A stretch of 64,000 nt of DNA from Clostridiales bacterium (GTDB lineage: Bacteria > Bacillota > Clostridia > Oscillospirales > Acutalibacteraceae), in assembly GCA_021199275.1 (NCBI GenBank), contig JAJQIJ010000021.1, positions 61,751 through 125,750 of the forward strand, given 5' to 3'. Both the position numbers and the translations under genes were made by a program. Of the stretch, positions 44,006-52,609 are shown piece by piece; position 1 is the stretch's first letter; each line of letters starts with the position of its first letter. The notes beneath the pieces are model-generated. The model was not told where the DNA came from. It made no database searches and was given only the letters and a program-made list of their open reading frames with translations.

Positions 44006-45271
44006 ATGACAAGAAAAAGAAGGCTTGCAATTATAATTGCCGCGGCGGTTGCCCTGGCAATAGCTATGTGCACCGGGATATTTGCATATGCAAAAGATAT
44101 TGCAGAAAAAAATTCAATAGGCATTGACGCCGCTCTGGTTTCAGCAATGACAGACGCAGGCGCAACAGAGGAAGACACCACAATTACAAAAGCAAAAATG
44201 GACTTTGACAAGGGCGTTTTTGTATATGACATTGAATTCACAGTTGCCGGAACCGGCAAATATGACTATACCGTGAAAGCGTCAGACGGCACTATTATTG
44301 ACAAGGATTTCAACGACGGCGACGTGGCTGTAACGGACTTGGCTGTAACGCTTGAAACCACCACAGCCGAAGAAACGCAGGGCGTTTATGAAACAGTTGA
44401 AGAAACAACCGCGGCAGCTGAAATCACAACCGCCGCTGAACAGACAACGGCAGCCCCGGCCACAACAAGCGCGCCTCAAACCACGAATGCGCCGGCAACA
44501 ACCCAAAGCAGTGCAGCCACAACGGCAGCTGCCACCACAAAGGCCGCGGCAACAAACAGCTCGTCTTCCGGCATTTCGCTTGCAAAGGCAAAAAGCATTG
44601 CCCTGTCTAAAGCAGGCGCGTCTGAAAGCGAGGTTACGTTTACCAAGGCCAAGACAGATTATGACGACGGCATAACGGTTTATGACATTGAATTTGTGAC
44701 TTCGTCTTATAAATATGAATTTGAAATAGACTTAAGCGGCAACATTGTGTCATATGACAAAGAGGCCATAATAATAACAGCCGCTGCCACCACAAAGGCC
44801 GCGGCAACAAGCAGCTCGTCTTCCGGCATTTCGCTTGCAAAGGCAAAAAGCATTGCCCTGTCTAAAGCAGGCGCGTCTGAAAGCGAGGTTACGTTTACCA
44901 AGGCCAAGACAGATTATGACGACGGCATAACGGTTTATGACATTGAATTTGTGACTTCGTCTTATAAATATGAATTTGAAATAGACTTAAACGGCAACAT
45001 TGTGTCATATGACAAAGAGCGCATTCAAACCGCAACCACAGCTTCGGTAAGCACAAATTATATAGGCGTTGACAAAGCAAAAAGCATTGCGCTTAAAAAT
45101 GCCGGGCTTTCATCGTCAGGCGTAACATTTACAAAGGCAAAGCTTGAAAGAGAAGACGGGGTTTACGTTTATGAAATAGAATTTATTTCAGCGGGCATTG
45201 AATATGAATATGAAATCAATGCAACCACAGGAAAAATATTGTCTCAATCATCTGAATCTTATTACGACTGA
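44006..45271 (+). CDS. Secreted/membrane-anchored triple PepSY-domain protein
   Basis: 421 residues from ATG 44006 (TTGGGGG upstream). Signal or anchor span LAIIIAAAVALAIAMCTGIF (6-25), then four PepSY-like segments: about 35-95 (first), about 185-250, about 270-335 and about 345-415. A Thr/Ala/Pro linker (about 112-180) separates the first from the rest. The second and third copies are nearly identical in protein and DNA. PepSY domains are thought to inhibit peptidases or modulate kinases, so it may feed back on the neighbouring two-component system. Confidence 0.82.
   Translation: MTRKRRLAIIIAAAVALAIAMCTGIFAYAKDIAEKNSIGIDAALVSAMTDAGATEEDTTITKAKMDFDKGVFVYDIEFTVAGTGKYDYTVKASDGTIIDKDFNDGDVAVTDLAVTLETTTAEETQGVYETVEETTAAAEITTAAEQTTAAPATTSAPQTTNAPATTQSSAATTAAATTKAAATNSSSSGISLAKAKSIALSKAGASESEVTFTKAKTDYDDGITVYDIEFVTSSYKYEFEIDLSGNIVSYDKEAIIITAAATTKAAATSSSSSGISLAKAKSIALSKAGASESEVTFTKAKTDYDDGITVYDIEFVTSSYKYEFEIDLNGNIVSYDKERIQTATTASVSTNYIGVDKAKSIALKNAGLSSSGVTFTKAKLEREDGVYVYEIEFISAGIEYEYEINATTGKILSQSSESYYD
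44528..45022 (+). repeat. Recent tandem duplication inside the PepSY gene
   Basis: 44528-44767 and 44783-45022 are almost identical, offset by 255 nt (85 codons), with only a few differences (for example AACAAACAGC versus AACAAGCAGC, and AGCGGC versus AACGGC). The reading frame is kept. Confidence 0.85.
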
Positions 45272-45301
45272 TTAATTTAAAATACCTTGCAAAGCACTTT
45301 A

Positions 45302-45336
45302 AAAAGCGCCCCGGCCCAACAGGCTGCGGGCGCTTT
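45302..45336 (+). terminator. Terminator after the PepSY gene
   Basis: AAAGCGCCCCGGCC / GGCTGCGGGCGCTTT stem followed by a short T-rich tract. Confidence 0.75.
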
Positions 45337-45383
45337 CTTTGCAGAGCAGCACAGAAAAAGCACGCTGCGCTGGGGTGTTTTTG

Positions 45384-45411
45384 TTGACTTTTGGGGTTAA
45401 TATATTATAAT
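45384..45411 (+). promoter_or_regulatory. Sigma-A promoter of the DUF4091 gene
   Basis: TTGACT (45384-45389), 16-nt spacer, TATAAT (45406-45411). Leader about 28 nt. Confidence 0.85.
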
Positions 45412-45445
45412 AGAATCAAGAAGACAAAGTGAAAGGTAACATGCA

Positions 45446-47068
45446 ATGTCTGACATTAAATTGACTTTACTTTCGCCGCTTGTAAAGGTTATGCGCACTG
45501 AAAGCCCCACGGGCAATTTCAGCTCTTTTTCAATGCTGAAAAACGAAAAAAAGTCTTTTCAGCTTTATATTTCAGCAAAATGTGAAAAGGTTGCCGTTGA
45601 CGTGAAATCAGAGCTTGGCTGCATAAAAGCTTACACAGTGGAATACATTCCGGGCGGCTTTGCAATAAATAAAAAAACCGACGACGACTATGTAATAAAA
45701 AGCGCCGACGACTTTTACCCGGACCTGCTGTCTGATGCCGGGCGCGATGTAAAAATGCAAAGCGGGCAGCGCACAATGTGGTTTGAAATAGCGCCGGCTG
45801 AACCTTTGGCGGCGGGCAAATACAGCATTGAAATTACTGTTTCTAATGAAAGCGGCGCCGAAAAATGCGCTCTTTCTGTTGAAGTTATAGACGCCGAGCT
45901 GCCGCCCCAAAAGCTTATTTACACAAACTGGCTGCACACAGACTGCCTTTCAGACGAATATAAAGTAGCGCCGTTTTCAGACGATTGGTGGAAAATTGTA
46001 AAAAATTACCTTAAAACTGCAGCGCAGCACGGCATGAACTGTGTTTTGACCCCGCTTTTTACGCCGCCGCTTGACACTGTTGTGGGCGGTGAAAGGCAAA
46101 CTGTTCAGCTGGTGGGGGTCAAATATGAAAACGGCAGATATTCCTTTAATTTCGACAGGCTGGTTAAATGGGTTGAAACAGCCCGGAGCTGTTCAATTGA
46201 ATATTTTGAACTTTCTCATTTTTTCACCCAGTGGGGCGCAAAGCACGCGCCGAAAATAATTGCAAATGTGTCAGGCGAAGAAAAGCAGATTTTCGGCTGG
46301 AAAACTTCTGTGTTTTCAAAAAAATACAAACAGTTTCTGGCTGATTTGGCCGCCGAATTAAAACCGTTTCTTGAAAATGCAGGGCTTAAAGACAAGGTGC
46401 TGGTGCATGTAAGCGACGAGCCGAATTTTTCGGTTTATCTTACATATAAACACGCTTCAAAGCTTGTCAGCTCTCTTTTCAGCGGTTATAAAATTGTTGA
46501 CGCCCTGTCTGACGTCAGGCTTTATTCACGCGGCCTTGTAAAAACACCGATTGCCGCAAACGACCACATAGAGCCGTTTTTGGGCAAAGTCAGCGAGGTG
46601 TGGACATATTATTGTTCGGCGCAGGGCGGCAAATATGTTTCCAACAGGTTTTTTTCAACCCCCTCTGAAAGGAACAGGGTGCTTGGGTTTCAGCTTTACA
46701 AATTTAATGCTGTGGGTTTTCTGCACTGGGGCTATAATTTTTGGTATTCGCAATATTCAAAGAAAAAAATAAACCCATTTGAAACGGCAGACGCAGCCGG
46801 CGCGTTTCAGGCGGGAGACAGCTTTGTGGTTTACCCTAAAAAAGACGGCACGCCTTATGTTTCGCTGCGGCTCAAGGTGTTTTATGATGGCTTGCAGGAC
46901 ATGCTGGCGCTTGAAGCGCTTGAGGCGCTGACGTCAAGGGAATATGCGCTCAGCGTGCTGGAAGAGGGGCTTGACGAAAAGCTTACTTTCAGCGTGTACC
47001 CGCATTCCCCCGCATGGCTGCTTGAAACCAGAGAGAGAATTAACAGGGCTATTAAAGAAAATATTTAG
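45446..47068 (+). CDS. DUF4091-domain protein, putative glycoside hydrolase
   Basis: 540 residues, no signal peptide, so cytosolic. An N-terminal beta domain (1-150) precedes a TIM-barrel-like region. VLVHVSDEPNFSVY (about 313-326) contains the Asp/Glu pair seen in DUF4091 proteins, and GFLHWGYNFWYSQYS (about 424-438) is typical of the family. Activity is not established; distant relation to glycoside hydrolases is inferred. It is 15 nt before a flavoprotein gene on the same transcript. Confidence 0.75.
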   Translation: MSDIKLTLLSPLVKVMRTESPTGNFSSFSMLKNEKKSFQLYISAKCEKVAVDVKSELGCIKAYTVEYIPGGFAINKKTDDDYVIKSADDFYPDLLSDAGRDVKMQSGQRTMWFEIAPAEPLAAGKYSIEITVSNESGAEKCALSVEVIDAELPPQKLIYTNWLHTDCLSDEYKVAPFSDDWWKIVKNYLKTAAQHGMNCVLTPLFTPPLDTVVGGERQTVQLVGVKYENGRYSFNFDRLVKWVETARSCSIEYFELSHFFTQWGAKHAPKIIANVSGEEKQIFGWKTSVFSKKYKQFLADLAAELKPFLENAGLKDKVLVHVSDEPNFSVYLTYKHASKLVSSLFSGYKIVDALSDVRLYSRGLVKTPIAANDHIEPFLGKVSEVWTYYCSAQGGKYVSNRFFSTPSERNRVLGFQLYKFNAVGFLHWGYNFWYSQYSKKKINPFETADAAGAFQAGDSFVVYPKKDGTPYVSLRLKVFYDGLQDMLALEALEALTSREYALSVLEEGLDEKLTFSVYPHSPAWLLETRERINRAIKENI

Positions 47069-47083
47069 AAAGGCGGCATAAGC

Positions 47084-48397
47084 ATGAAAATAATTGTTGC
47101 GGGCGGCGGACACGGCGGAATATGCGCGGGCGCATTTCTTGCGCAGGCTGGCTTTGACGTCACGGTTTATGAGCGAAACAGCCGTAAAAACATGGGCTAT
47201 GACTGGACTGACATTTTTGACCCGAAAGCCCTGAAAGCGGCGGGGCTGCCGTTTCCCGAAAAGGACAAATTTGAATACAAAACAGACATGACGTTTTATG
47301 CGCCGTCTGAACAGACTGCAATACGCCAGCGCGTGCCCGAAAACGAGCTGGAAATAAAAATGGAGCGCCGGGACATTTATGATTTAATAATAAATCATGC
47401 TGAAAGCTGCGGCGTAAAGTTTGAATATGAAGTAAATATAGAAGCCCCCATTATGCAAGGCGACAGGGTAAGCGGCATTAAAACAAACAGGGGCGATTTT
47501 TGTGCGGACATGGTGATTGACGCATGCGGCTGCGAATCGCCCGTAAGGGCGGGGCTGCCCGAGTGCTGCATGATTGAAAAACACCCAAAGAAATTTGAAA
47601 AATTTTATGTTTACCGCGCTTTTTATAATAAAATTCCTGGCGAAGAGGTAAAAGACAAATATAAAGTCTGCCTGCTGCCTGAGGGCAAGCTGGGAATCGG
47701 CTGGGTGGCATGCGAAGGCGATTATGTTGATTTTCTCATAGGCAGATTTGAGCCGTTTGACACTGGGGAAGCCGAACGCACGGCAGATTATTTCAGGAAA
47801 AAAAATAAATATCTCGGCCGTGAAATCAAGCGCGGCGGCAGCTTTGTTGAAATTCCGGTAAGGCAGCCGCTGTCAAATCTTGTGTGCGACGGGTATGCCG
47901 CTATAGGAGACAGCGCTTTTATGACTGTGCCTATAATAGGTTCCGGCATAGCAAATTCGCTTAAAATGTCAGGCGTGCTTGCCAATGCCATTATAAGCGA
48001 CCAAACAAAAACATATTGCGCCGAAACCCTGTGGCAATACCAGCTTGACTATTATAAAAAGCTGGGCGCGTCTCTGGCGCCGCTGGCGGCAATTAAGCTT
48101 TTGCTTGTGCGCATATCGCCGGCGCAGCTTGACTATTTATTTGACTGTGAAATTCTTACATGGCGCGAAATGACCATTACGGCTGACACCACGGGGCTTG
48201 CAAAAATGATTCACCCGTCTGCCGACTTGCCAAAACGCGCTCTTAGCCTGATTAAAGACAAAGACCTGGTGAAAAAGCTGCTAAAGGTGGTGGGCGACGT
48301 GGGCAAAATTGCGCTGGTATGCGCCGCAATGCCCAAGCATTACAGCAAGCACGCAGTAAAGAGCTGGACTGAAAAATATGAAAATATATTTAAATAA
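47084..48397 (+). CDS. FAD-dependent oxidoreductase, geranylgeranyl-reductase-like
   Basis: 437 residues. The N-terminal FAD loop IIVAGGGHGGICAGAFLAQAG (quoted as VAGGGHGGICAGAFLA) is at 4-19, the DMVIDACG motif is near 148, and the second FAD motif GYAAIGDSAFMTVPIIGSGI is near 275. The pattern fits the FixC/geranylgeranyl reductase type. Substrate unknown. It is cotranscribed with the DUF4091 gene; that gene and a hairpin bracket the pair. Confidence 0.78.
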   Translation: MKIIVAGGGHGGICAGAFLAQAGFDVTVYERNSRKNMGYDWTDIFDPKALKAAGLPFPEKDKFEYKTDMTFYAPSEQTAIRQRVPENELEIKMERRDIYDLIINHAESCGVKFEYEVNIEAPIMQGDRVSGIKTNRGDFCADMVIDACGCESPVRAGLPECCMIEKHPKKFEKFYVYRAFYNKIPGEEVKDKYKVCLLPEGKLGIGWVACEGDYVDFLIGRFEPFDTGEAERTADYFRKKNKYLGREIKRGGSFVEIPVRQPLSNLVCDGYAAIGDSAFMTVPIIGSGIANSLKMSGVLANAIISDQTKTYCAETLWQYQLDYYKKLGASLAPLAAIKLLLVRISPAQLDYLFDCEILTWREMTITADTTGLAKMIHPSADLPKRALSLIKDKDLVKKLLKVVGDVGKIALVCAAMPKHYSKHAVKSWTEKYENIFK

Positions 48398-48420
48398 TAT
48401 ATTAAGATAAAAATAGCGTT

Positions 48421-48456
48421 AAAAAATGCAGGTTATTTAAAACCTGCATTTTTATT
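48421..48456. terminator. Bidirectional terminator
   Basis: AAAATGCAGGTT / AACCTGCATTTTT stem with a 6-nt loop, between the convergent flavoprotein and folA genes. Confidence 0.8.
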
Positions 48457-48483
48457 TGAAATTACGGCTCTCTGTGCCATTTT

Positions 48484-48960
48484 TTACCTTTTTTCATAAA
48501 GAACATGGCTGAACTGCACAGCCCCTTCATGCGCAGACGACAAAACGCTGCGCGTATAAAGCGATTTGTCAAACGGCGGGAAATAAGCGTCTGCCCCGGC
48601 GCATTCGGCATCTATTTCGGTTAAATAAAGCTTGCCGGCGTCTGCAATAAATTCGCGGTAAATCTGTTCGCCGCCTATTATAAAAGCCACGCCGCCACGG
48701 CAGCATGCCAGCGCTTCGCTTTTGCTTAAAGCCACACAGGCACCGGGCGCTTTATAATTTTTATTATTAGTCAGCACTATATTCTGCCTGCCGGGCAGTG
48801 CATGCGGCAGAGATTCAAATGTTTTGCGCCCCATAATAATGCTGTGCGGCATTGTGGTTTTTTTAAAAAACACCATGTCTTCATGAAAGCGCCATATCAG
48901 GCCCCCCGCTTTGCCCAGCTCATAATTTCTACCCACGGCTGCTATTATTGAAATTTCCAT
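48484..48960 (-). CDS. folA: Dihydrofolate reductase
   Basis: Regenerates tetrahydrofolate after thymidylate synthesis. 158 residues: ISIIAAVGRNYELGKAGGLIW with the active-site region (LIWRFHEDMVFFKK; E27/D27-position acid in FHED), NADPH motif IIMGRKTFESLP and IIGGEQIYREF. It lies 146 nt downstream of thyA on the same strand, separated by a dispersed element. Confidence 0.93.
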   Translation of the reverse strand: MEISIIAAVGRNYELGKAGGLIWRFHEDMVFFKKTTMPHSIIMGRKTFESLPHALPGRQNIVLTNNKNYKAPGACVALSKSEALACCRGGVAFIIGGEQIYREFIADAGKLYLTEIDAECAGADAYFPPFDKSLYTRSVLSSAHEGAVQFSHVLYEKR

Positions 48961-48989
48961 ATTTTCACCCCGGCTTTTAAAAATTTAAC

Positions 48990-49111
48990 TCAGCCGCCCA
49001 TACAGGCGGCGCCTTGTTCAGCAAGTGAAATTAAAGCCCCGTGCTGCCGCCCGCAGCGGGGATTGTGCTCGCCGCCGGCTAAAAATCGGCCCGCCGAAGC
49101 CTTAAGCTATT
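48990..49111 (+). repeat. Dispersed element, copy 6
   Basis: Interior ATTGTGCTCGCCGCC and GGCTAAAAATCGG match copy 4; the right end is CCTTAAGCTATTG. The stop codon of thyA (TAG, 49109-49107) is in the same register as the pyrG and HAD stops in copies 4 and 5. The left end is degenerate. Confidence 0.65.
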
Positions 49112-50009
49112 GTGCAATCGGAAACTTTATTTTGCCCAGGTGCTTATAATCTATAAGCTTTACGTCATTGCAGTCTCTGCTGTTGTCGAATTTAAAGAAA
49201 TCGTCTACCTCTGGGTTGAGCCACAGCGCGGGCGCAGGCAAATCCCCCTCTTCGTCCTGCCGGCGAAGCTGTTCTTTAATTCCGTCTGTCTGGTTTACAT
49301 AAATATGCGCGTCTTTAATGCTCCAGTCAATGGTGCCGGGCTTTAAAGAGCAAACCTGCGCAAGCATTGCCAGCAAAACGGCATATTGCGTTACATTAAA
49401 CGGCAGCCCCAGCGGCACGTCGCAGCTTCTTTGGTGCACCCAGCAGTTTAGACGCCCGTCTGTAACGTCCCATTCGCTGCTCCACACGCAGCTTGGCAGC
49501 ACTGCGCTTTCAAGATAGTCGTTTTGCCATAAGGTCATTACCATGCGGCGGTCTTCGGGGTGGTTTTTAATTTTGTCTATAAGCGTTTCAGTCATATGAA
49601 ATTTTTTTACAATATAGCCATATGCCGTGCCTATTGTGTGCGCCCACTGCCGCCCGAAATCTTTTGCCAGCGCCTGCTTTACAAGCTTTCCGTTTTCATC
49701 AGGGGCAAGCTGTTCGGCGCGCCAAAAGCCGTCTTCGTCTATTTCCCATTCATTCCAAATATTGACGTCTCGCTGCCTGAGCCAGCGCACGTCGTTTGAC
49801 TGCGCCTGGTATATCCACAGCATTTCAAGCACCGCCTGCCTTATAAACAGCTGCTTGGTTGTTAAAACAGGAAATTCATCTGCCAAATCAAAATGAAAAT
49901 AATGAGCCGGCACTTTTATTGAATCAACCCCGGTTCTGTTATGCACCGGGGTGCCTTCACTTAAAATTCTGCGGCACAAATCAAGATAATCTCTGTCCCA
50001 CTTTGACAT
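49107..50009 (-). CDS. thyA: Thymidylate synthase
   Basis: Converts dUMP to dTMP with methylene-tetrahydrofolate. 300 residues. The catalytic Cys is in SAVLPSCVWSSEW, the dUMP phosphate site is QRSCDVPLGLPFN, and the C-terminal folate-closing region ends KFPIAQ. The residue after the catalytic Cys is Val, where the E. coli type has His. It works with folA next to it. ATG 50009 follows GGAAGG. Confidence 0.93.
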   Translation of the reverse strand: MSKWDRDYLDLCRRILSEGTPVHNRTGVDSIKVPAHYFHFDLADEFPVLTTKQLFIRQAVLEMLWIYQAQSNDVRWLRQRDVNIWNEWEIDEDGFWRAEQLAPDENGKLVKQALAKDFGRQWAHTIGTAYGYIVKKFHMTETLIDKIKNHPEDRRMVMTLWQNDYLESAVLPSCVWSSEWDVTDGRLNCWVHQRSCDVPLGLPFNVTQYAVLLAMLAQVCSLKPGTIDWSIKDAHIYVNQTDGIKEQLRRQDEEGDLPAPALWLNPEVDDFFKFDNSRDCNDVKLIDYKHLGKIKFPIAQ

Positions 50010-50024
50010 AAAAACGCACCTTCC

Positions 50025-51077
50025 TTATTTCCACGGGTACTGCTCTTTGAGCGCTTCAAATTCCGCCGCCGTTTCGGCAAAATGGAATTCACCCTCTAAG
50101 TCAGAAAAGAAAAACATGTAATCAGTGTCTGCGTGGTTAATCACGGCGCTGATTATTTCGTCACCGCAGTTTGTTATGGGCCCTGCCGGCAGCGCAGGGC
50201 ACCTGTATGTGTAATAGCTGTCGTAAACATCTTGGGAACAGCCGTAATCAAGCAGCTTTTTAGCGTAATAATATGTCACGTCGCATTGCAGCTTGGTGCC
50301 GCTTTCAAGGCGGTTTATAAGCACAGACGCAATGTTTGACGCGCTGTCATAGCTAAGCGCCTCTTCCTGCACTATTGAACAAAGGGTTATAAATTCCCAA
50401 AGAGTCATTTCGTTTTCTTCGCAATATTCGCGCATGTCACTTGTGTAATGGCTGTCAAACGCAGCCAGCATTTTGTCAACCACGTCGGCAGCTGCGGTGT
50501 TTTCGCCAATGTCATATGTTGCGGGGAACAAAAAGCCCTCTAATATAAAACCTATATTTTCATTTTCTGACGGCAGGTCGCTAAGCCAGTCATAGTCATA
50601 ATCTGTTGTGGAAACGGCGGCATAAAAGTCCTCTGCCGAACAGATGTTGTTTTCCTCTAAAGTTTCGGCTATGTCAAACACATTATAACCTTCCGGAATG
50701 CAAACCGAAACGGTTTTATGGCTTATGTCCGGGTTTTGCAGCTTTTCGGCGATTTCCTCATAGCTCATGGAAGACGACATGTAATATTCGCCGTTTATAT
50801 AAGTAAAGTCAGGGTAATTTTTGTCCATCCATAAAGACCACAGGGAACTGCTTACAACAATGCCGCCGCCCGCAAGCTTTTCGGCAACCTGGTATTGAAA
50901 GTCGCTTTCTTTTATTACAAGCGTGTACTCTTCGCCCGCGTCGGAAGAGCCGGCTATGTCGTTTTTTATTGCCGCAGCAAAATAAATGCACGCCGCAGCC
51001 ACCGCCAGCACGGCAATTACCGCAGCTGCCGCTTTAATTATTTTAAGCGTTTTATTGCCTTTAGTAGACTTTTTCAT
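50025..51077 (-). CDS. mltG: Endolytic murein transglycosylase MltG
   Basis: Cuts nascent glycan strands and sets their length. 350 residues: a short cytosolic basic end, one span (about 14-36), a LysM-like subdomain, and the YceG fold with catalytic Glu in TLCSIVQEEALSYD (about 235-248) and NCGDEIISAVINHADTDYMFF near the end (quoted in part, ISAVINHADTDYMFF). It is 12 nt downstream of rlmH. Confidence 0.9.
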   Translation of the reverse strand: MKKSTKGNKTLKIIKAAAAVIAVLAVAAACIYFAAAIKNDIAGSSDAGEEYTLVIKESDFQYQVAEKLAGGGIVVSSSLWSLWMDKNYPDFTYINGEYYMSSSMSYEEIAEKLQNPDISHKTVSVCIPEGYNVFDIAETLEENNICSAEDFYAAVSTTDYDYDWLSDLPSENENIGFILEGFLFPATYDIGENTAAADVVDKMLAAFDSHYTSDMREYCEENEMTLWEFITLCSIVQEEALSYDSASNIASVLINRLESGTKLQCDVTYYYAKKLLDYGCSQDVYDSYYTYRCPALPAGPITNCGDEIISAVINHADTDYMFFFSDLEGEFHFAETAAEFEALKEQYPWK

Positions 51078-51089
51078 TGCATCACTTCT

Positions 51090-51566
51090 TTATTTATGGT
51101 ATTTCATGTTTGTGCTTATTGAAAAGGCTCTGTAAATCTGTTCGGCAAGCACCAGCCTTGCAAGCTGGTGCGGCAGAGTCATTTTACCAAGCGAAAGCAA
51201 AAAATCAGCCCTGTCTATGACAGAATCTGCCAGCCCGAAAGAACTGCCTATTATAAATGTGACGGACGAATGCGTGTTTTTCAAATCTTCAAGCTTTTGT
51301 GAAAACTGCATTGACGAAAGCTCGCGCCCCTCAATGCACATTGCAATGACATAGCTGCCGGCAGGTATTTTTTCGCAAATGCGCCCGCCCTCTTTTGACA
51401 GCGCCGCTTTAATCTGCTTTTCAGACGGCGCTTCGGGCAGCCTCTCTTCGGCAATTTCAAACACACCCAGCCTGCAAAACGGCGAAAGGCGTTTGTAATA
51501 TTCTGCGCAGCCCTCTTTAAAATAGCTTTTGAGCTTGCCCACGCAAATTATGTTTACAGAAATCAC
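51090..51566 (-). CDS. rlmH: 23S rRNA pseudouridine-1915 N3-methyltransferase
   Basis: SPOUT-class methyltransferase acting on helix 69 of 23S rRNA. 158 residues; VTFIIGSSFGLADSVIDRAD contains the SAM-binding knot region and the end LAEQIYRAFSISTNMKYHK is the family signature. Coupled to the upstream MBL gene (4-nt overlap). Confidence 0.95.
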   Translation of the reverse strand: MISVNIICVGKLKSYFKEGCAEYYKRLSPFCRLGVFEIAEERLPEAPSEKQIKAALSKEGGRICEKIPAGSYVIAMCIEGRELSSMQFSQKLEDLKNTHSSVTFIIGSSFGLADSVIDRADFLLSLGKMTLPHQLARLVLAEQIYRAFSISTNMKYHK

Positions 51567-52351
51567 AGTATTATCATGCCCCCGTCGCCCACCGGCTTTG
51601 ACACAAACAGCCTGTAATCAACCCCTGCCCTTGCGCCGGCTTCGACAAAACTGCCGACGGCAGACTGCGCCGCAATGTCAGGCGTGTTGTTTTCACGGCT
51701 CAGGTGTGAAAGCACAAAATGCGTTGTGCCGCTTTCAAGCAGCTCCACGGCAAATTTGTCAGAGTCGCTGTTTGACAAATGCCCCTTTTTAGACATTATG
51801 CGCTTTTTCAAAACATATGGGTAAGCCCCGTTTTCCAGCATTGACTTTTCGTAATTTGATTCAAGATAAACAAGGTCTGTTTTTTTCAGCGCTTTTCGCG
51901 CGCTGTCTGTTATATAACCGGTGTCTGTGCACACCGCAAGGCGCCTTTTGTCGCCCAAGGTGAATTTATAGCCAAGGCATGCCGCGCTGTCATGCGAATT
52001 TTCAAAGCTTTCAACCAATGTGCCGCCGAAATCTATGGCCGCCGGCATTTCATTTATAGTGACAGACGAATCAATAGCGCCCGAATAAATCATTTTGTCA
52101 ATAACGGCTTTATCAGCCCAAACCGGAACTTTATATTTGGAAGCAAATACCCTTAAACCGCAAACATGGTCTGTGTGTTCATGCGTTATAAACACACCCT
52201 TTATGCTGCCTGGGCTTATGCCCCTGTCGGTAAGCGCCCTTTCACAGCGCCTGGCAGACACGCCAATGTCAACCAGCACGCCGCCCGCCGGCGTAGATAT
52301 ATAAATTGAATTTCCGCTGCTGCCCGAAAACAGCTGGCAGGTTTTAGCCAT
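51563..52351 (-). CDS. MBL-fold metallo-hydrolase, YycJ/WalJ-like
   Basis: 262 residues with metal-binding FITHEHTDHVCG (about 54-65), a second-site Asp/His region near NSHDSAAC, and LSHLSRENN near 210. YycJ-like proteins are 5'-3' exonuclease-like or cell-wall-linked MBL enzymes, often next to rlmH as here. Exact substrate unsure. Confidence 0.85.
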   Translation of the reverse strand: MAKTCQLFSGSSGNSIYISTPAGGVLVDIGVSARRCERALTDRGISPGSIKGVFITHEHTDHVCGLRVFASKYKVPVWADKAVIDKMIYSGAIDSSVTINEMPAAIDFGGTLVESFENSHDSAACLGYKFTLGDKRRLAVCTDTGYITDSARKALKKTDLVYLESNYEKSMLENGAYPYVLKKRIMSKKGHLSNSDSDKFAVELLESGTTHFVLSHLSRENNTPDIAAQSAVGSFVEAGARAGVDYRLFVSKPVGDGGMIIL

Positions 52352-52374
52352 TTTATGTACCTCTGCAACAGTTT

Positions 52375-52564
52375 AATAGAGGGCTATGCCCGAGCACCGA
52401 TATTTGGCAAGGGCTTTGCCCGCTTAGTAAAACTTTCCCACAGTGTGGAATAGATGTCAGCACAGCTGACAGCCGGGGCTCGCCGGTAAGGTGACTTGTG
52501 ACTTCCCCCTAAAAAAGAGGCTAAGCCCGCAGCCTTTCGAAGAGGGGCATTACCCCAAGCTATT
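52375..52564 (+). repeat. Dispersed element, copy 7 (extended)
   Basis: Two left-end-like palindromes (AGGGCTATGCCCGAGC at about 52380 and AAGGGCTTTGCCCGCTTA at about 52409), then interior AGCCGGGGCTCGCCGG. The right end is GGGGCATTACCCCAAGCTATT (in parts: GGGGCATTACC, CCAAGCTATT). It lies between the MBL gene and the murA terminator. Confidence 0.55.
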
Positions 52565-52601
52565 AAAAAAGGGCGAATAGAGCCGCAGCCCTGAACGCCC
52601 T
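52565..52601 (-). terminator. Terminator of murA
   Basis: Minus strand: AGGGCG and CGCCCT arms with a GC-rich loop, followed by six T. It directly abuts a dispersed element. Confidence 0.65.
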
Positions 52602-52609
52602 ATCAGCTT

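Noticed and set aside
44352..44675. Gln/Pro/Arg-rich frame inside the PepSY gene
   Set aside because: Frame-shifted reading of the Thr/Ala linker with no ribosome binding site.
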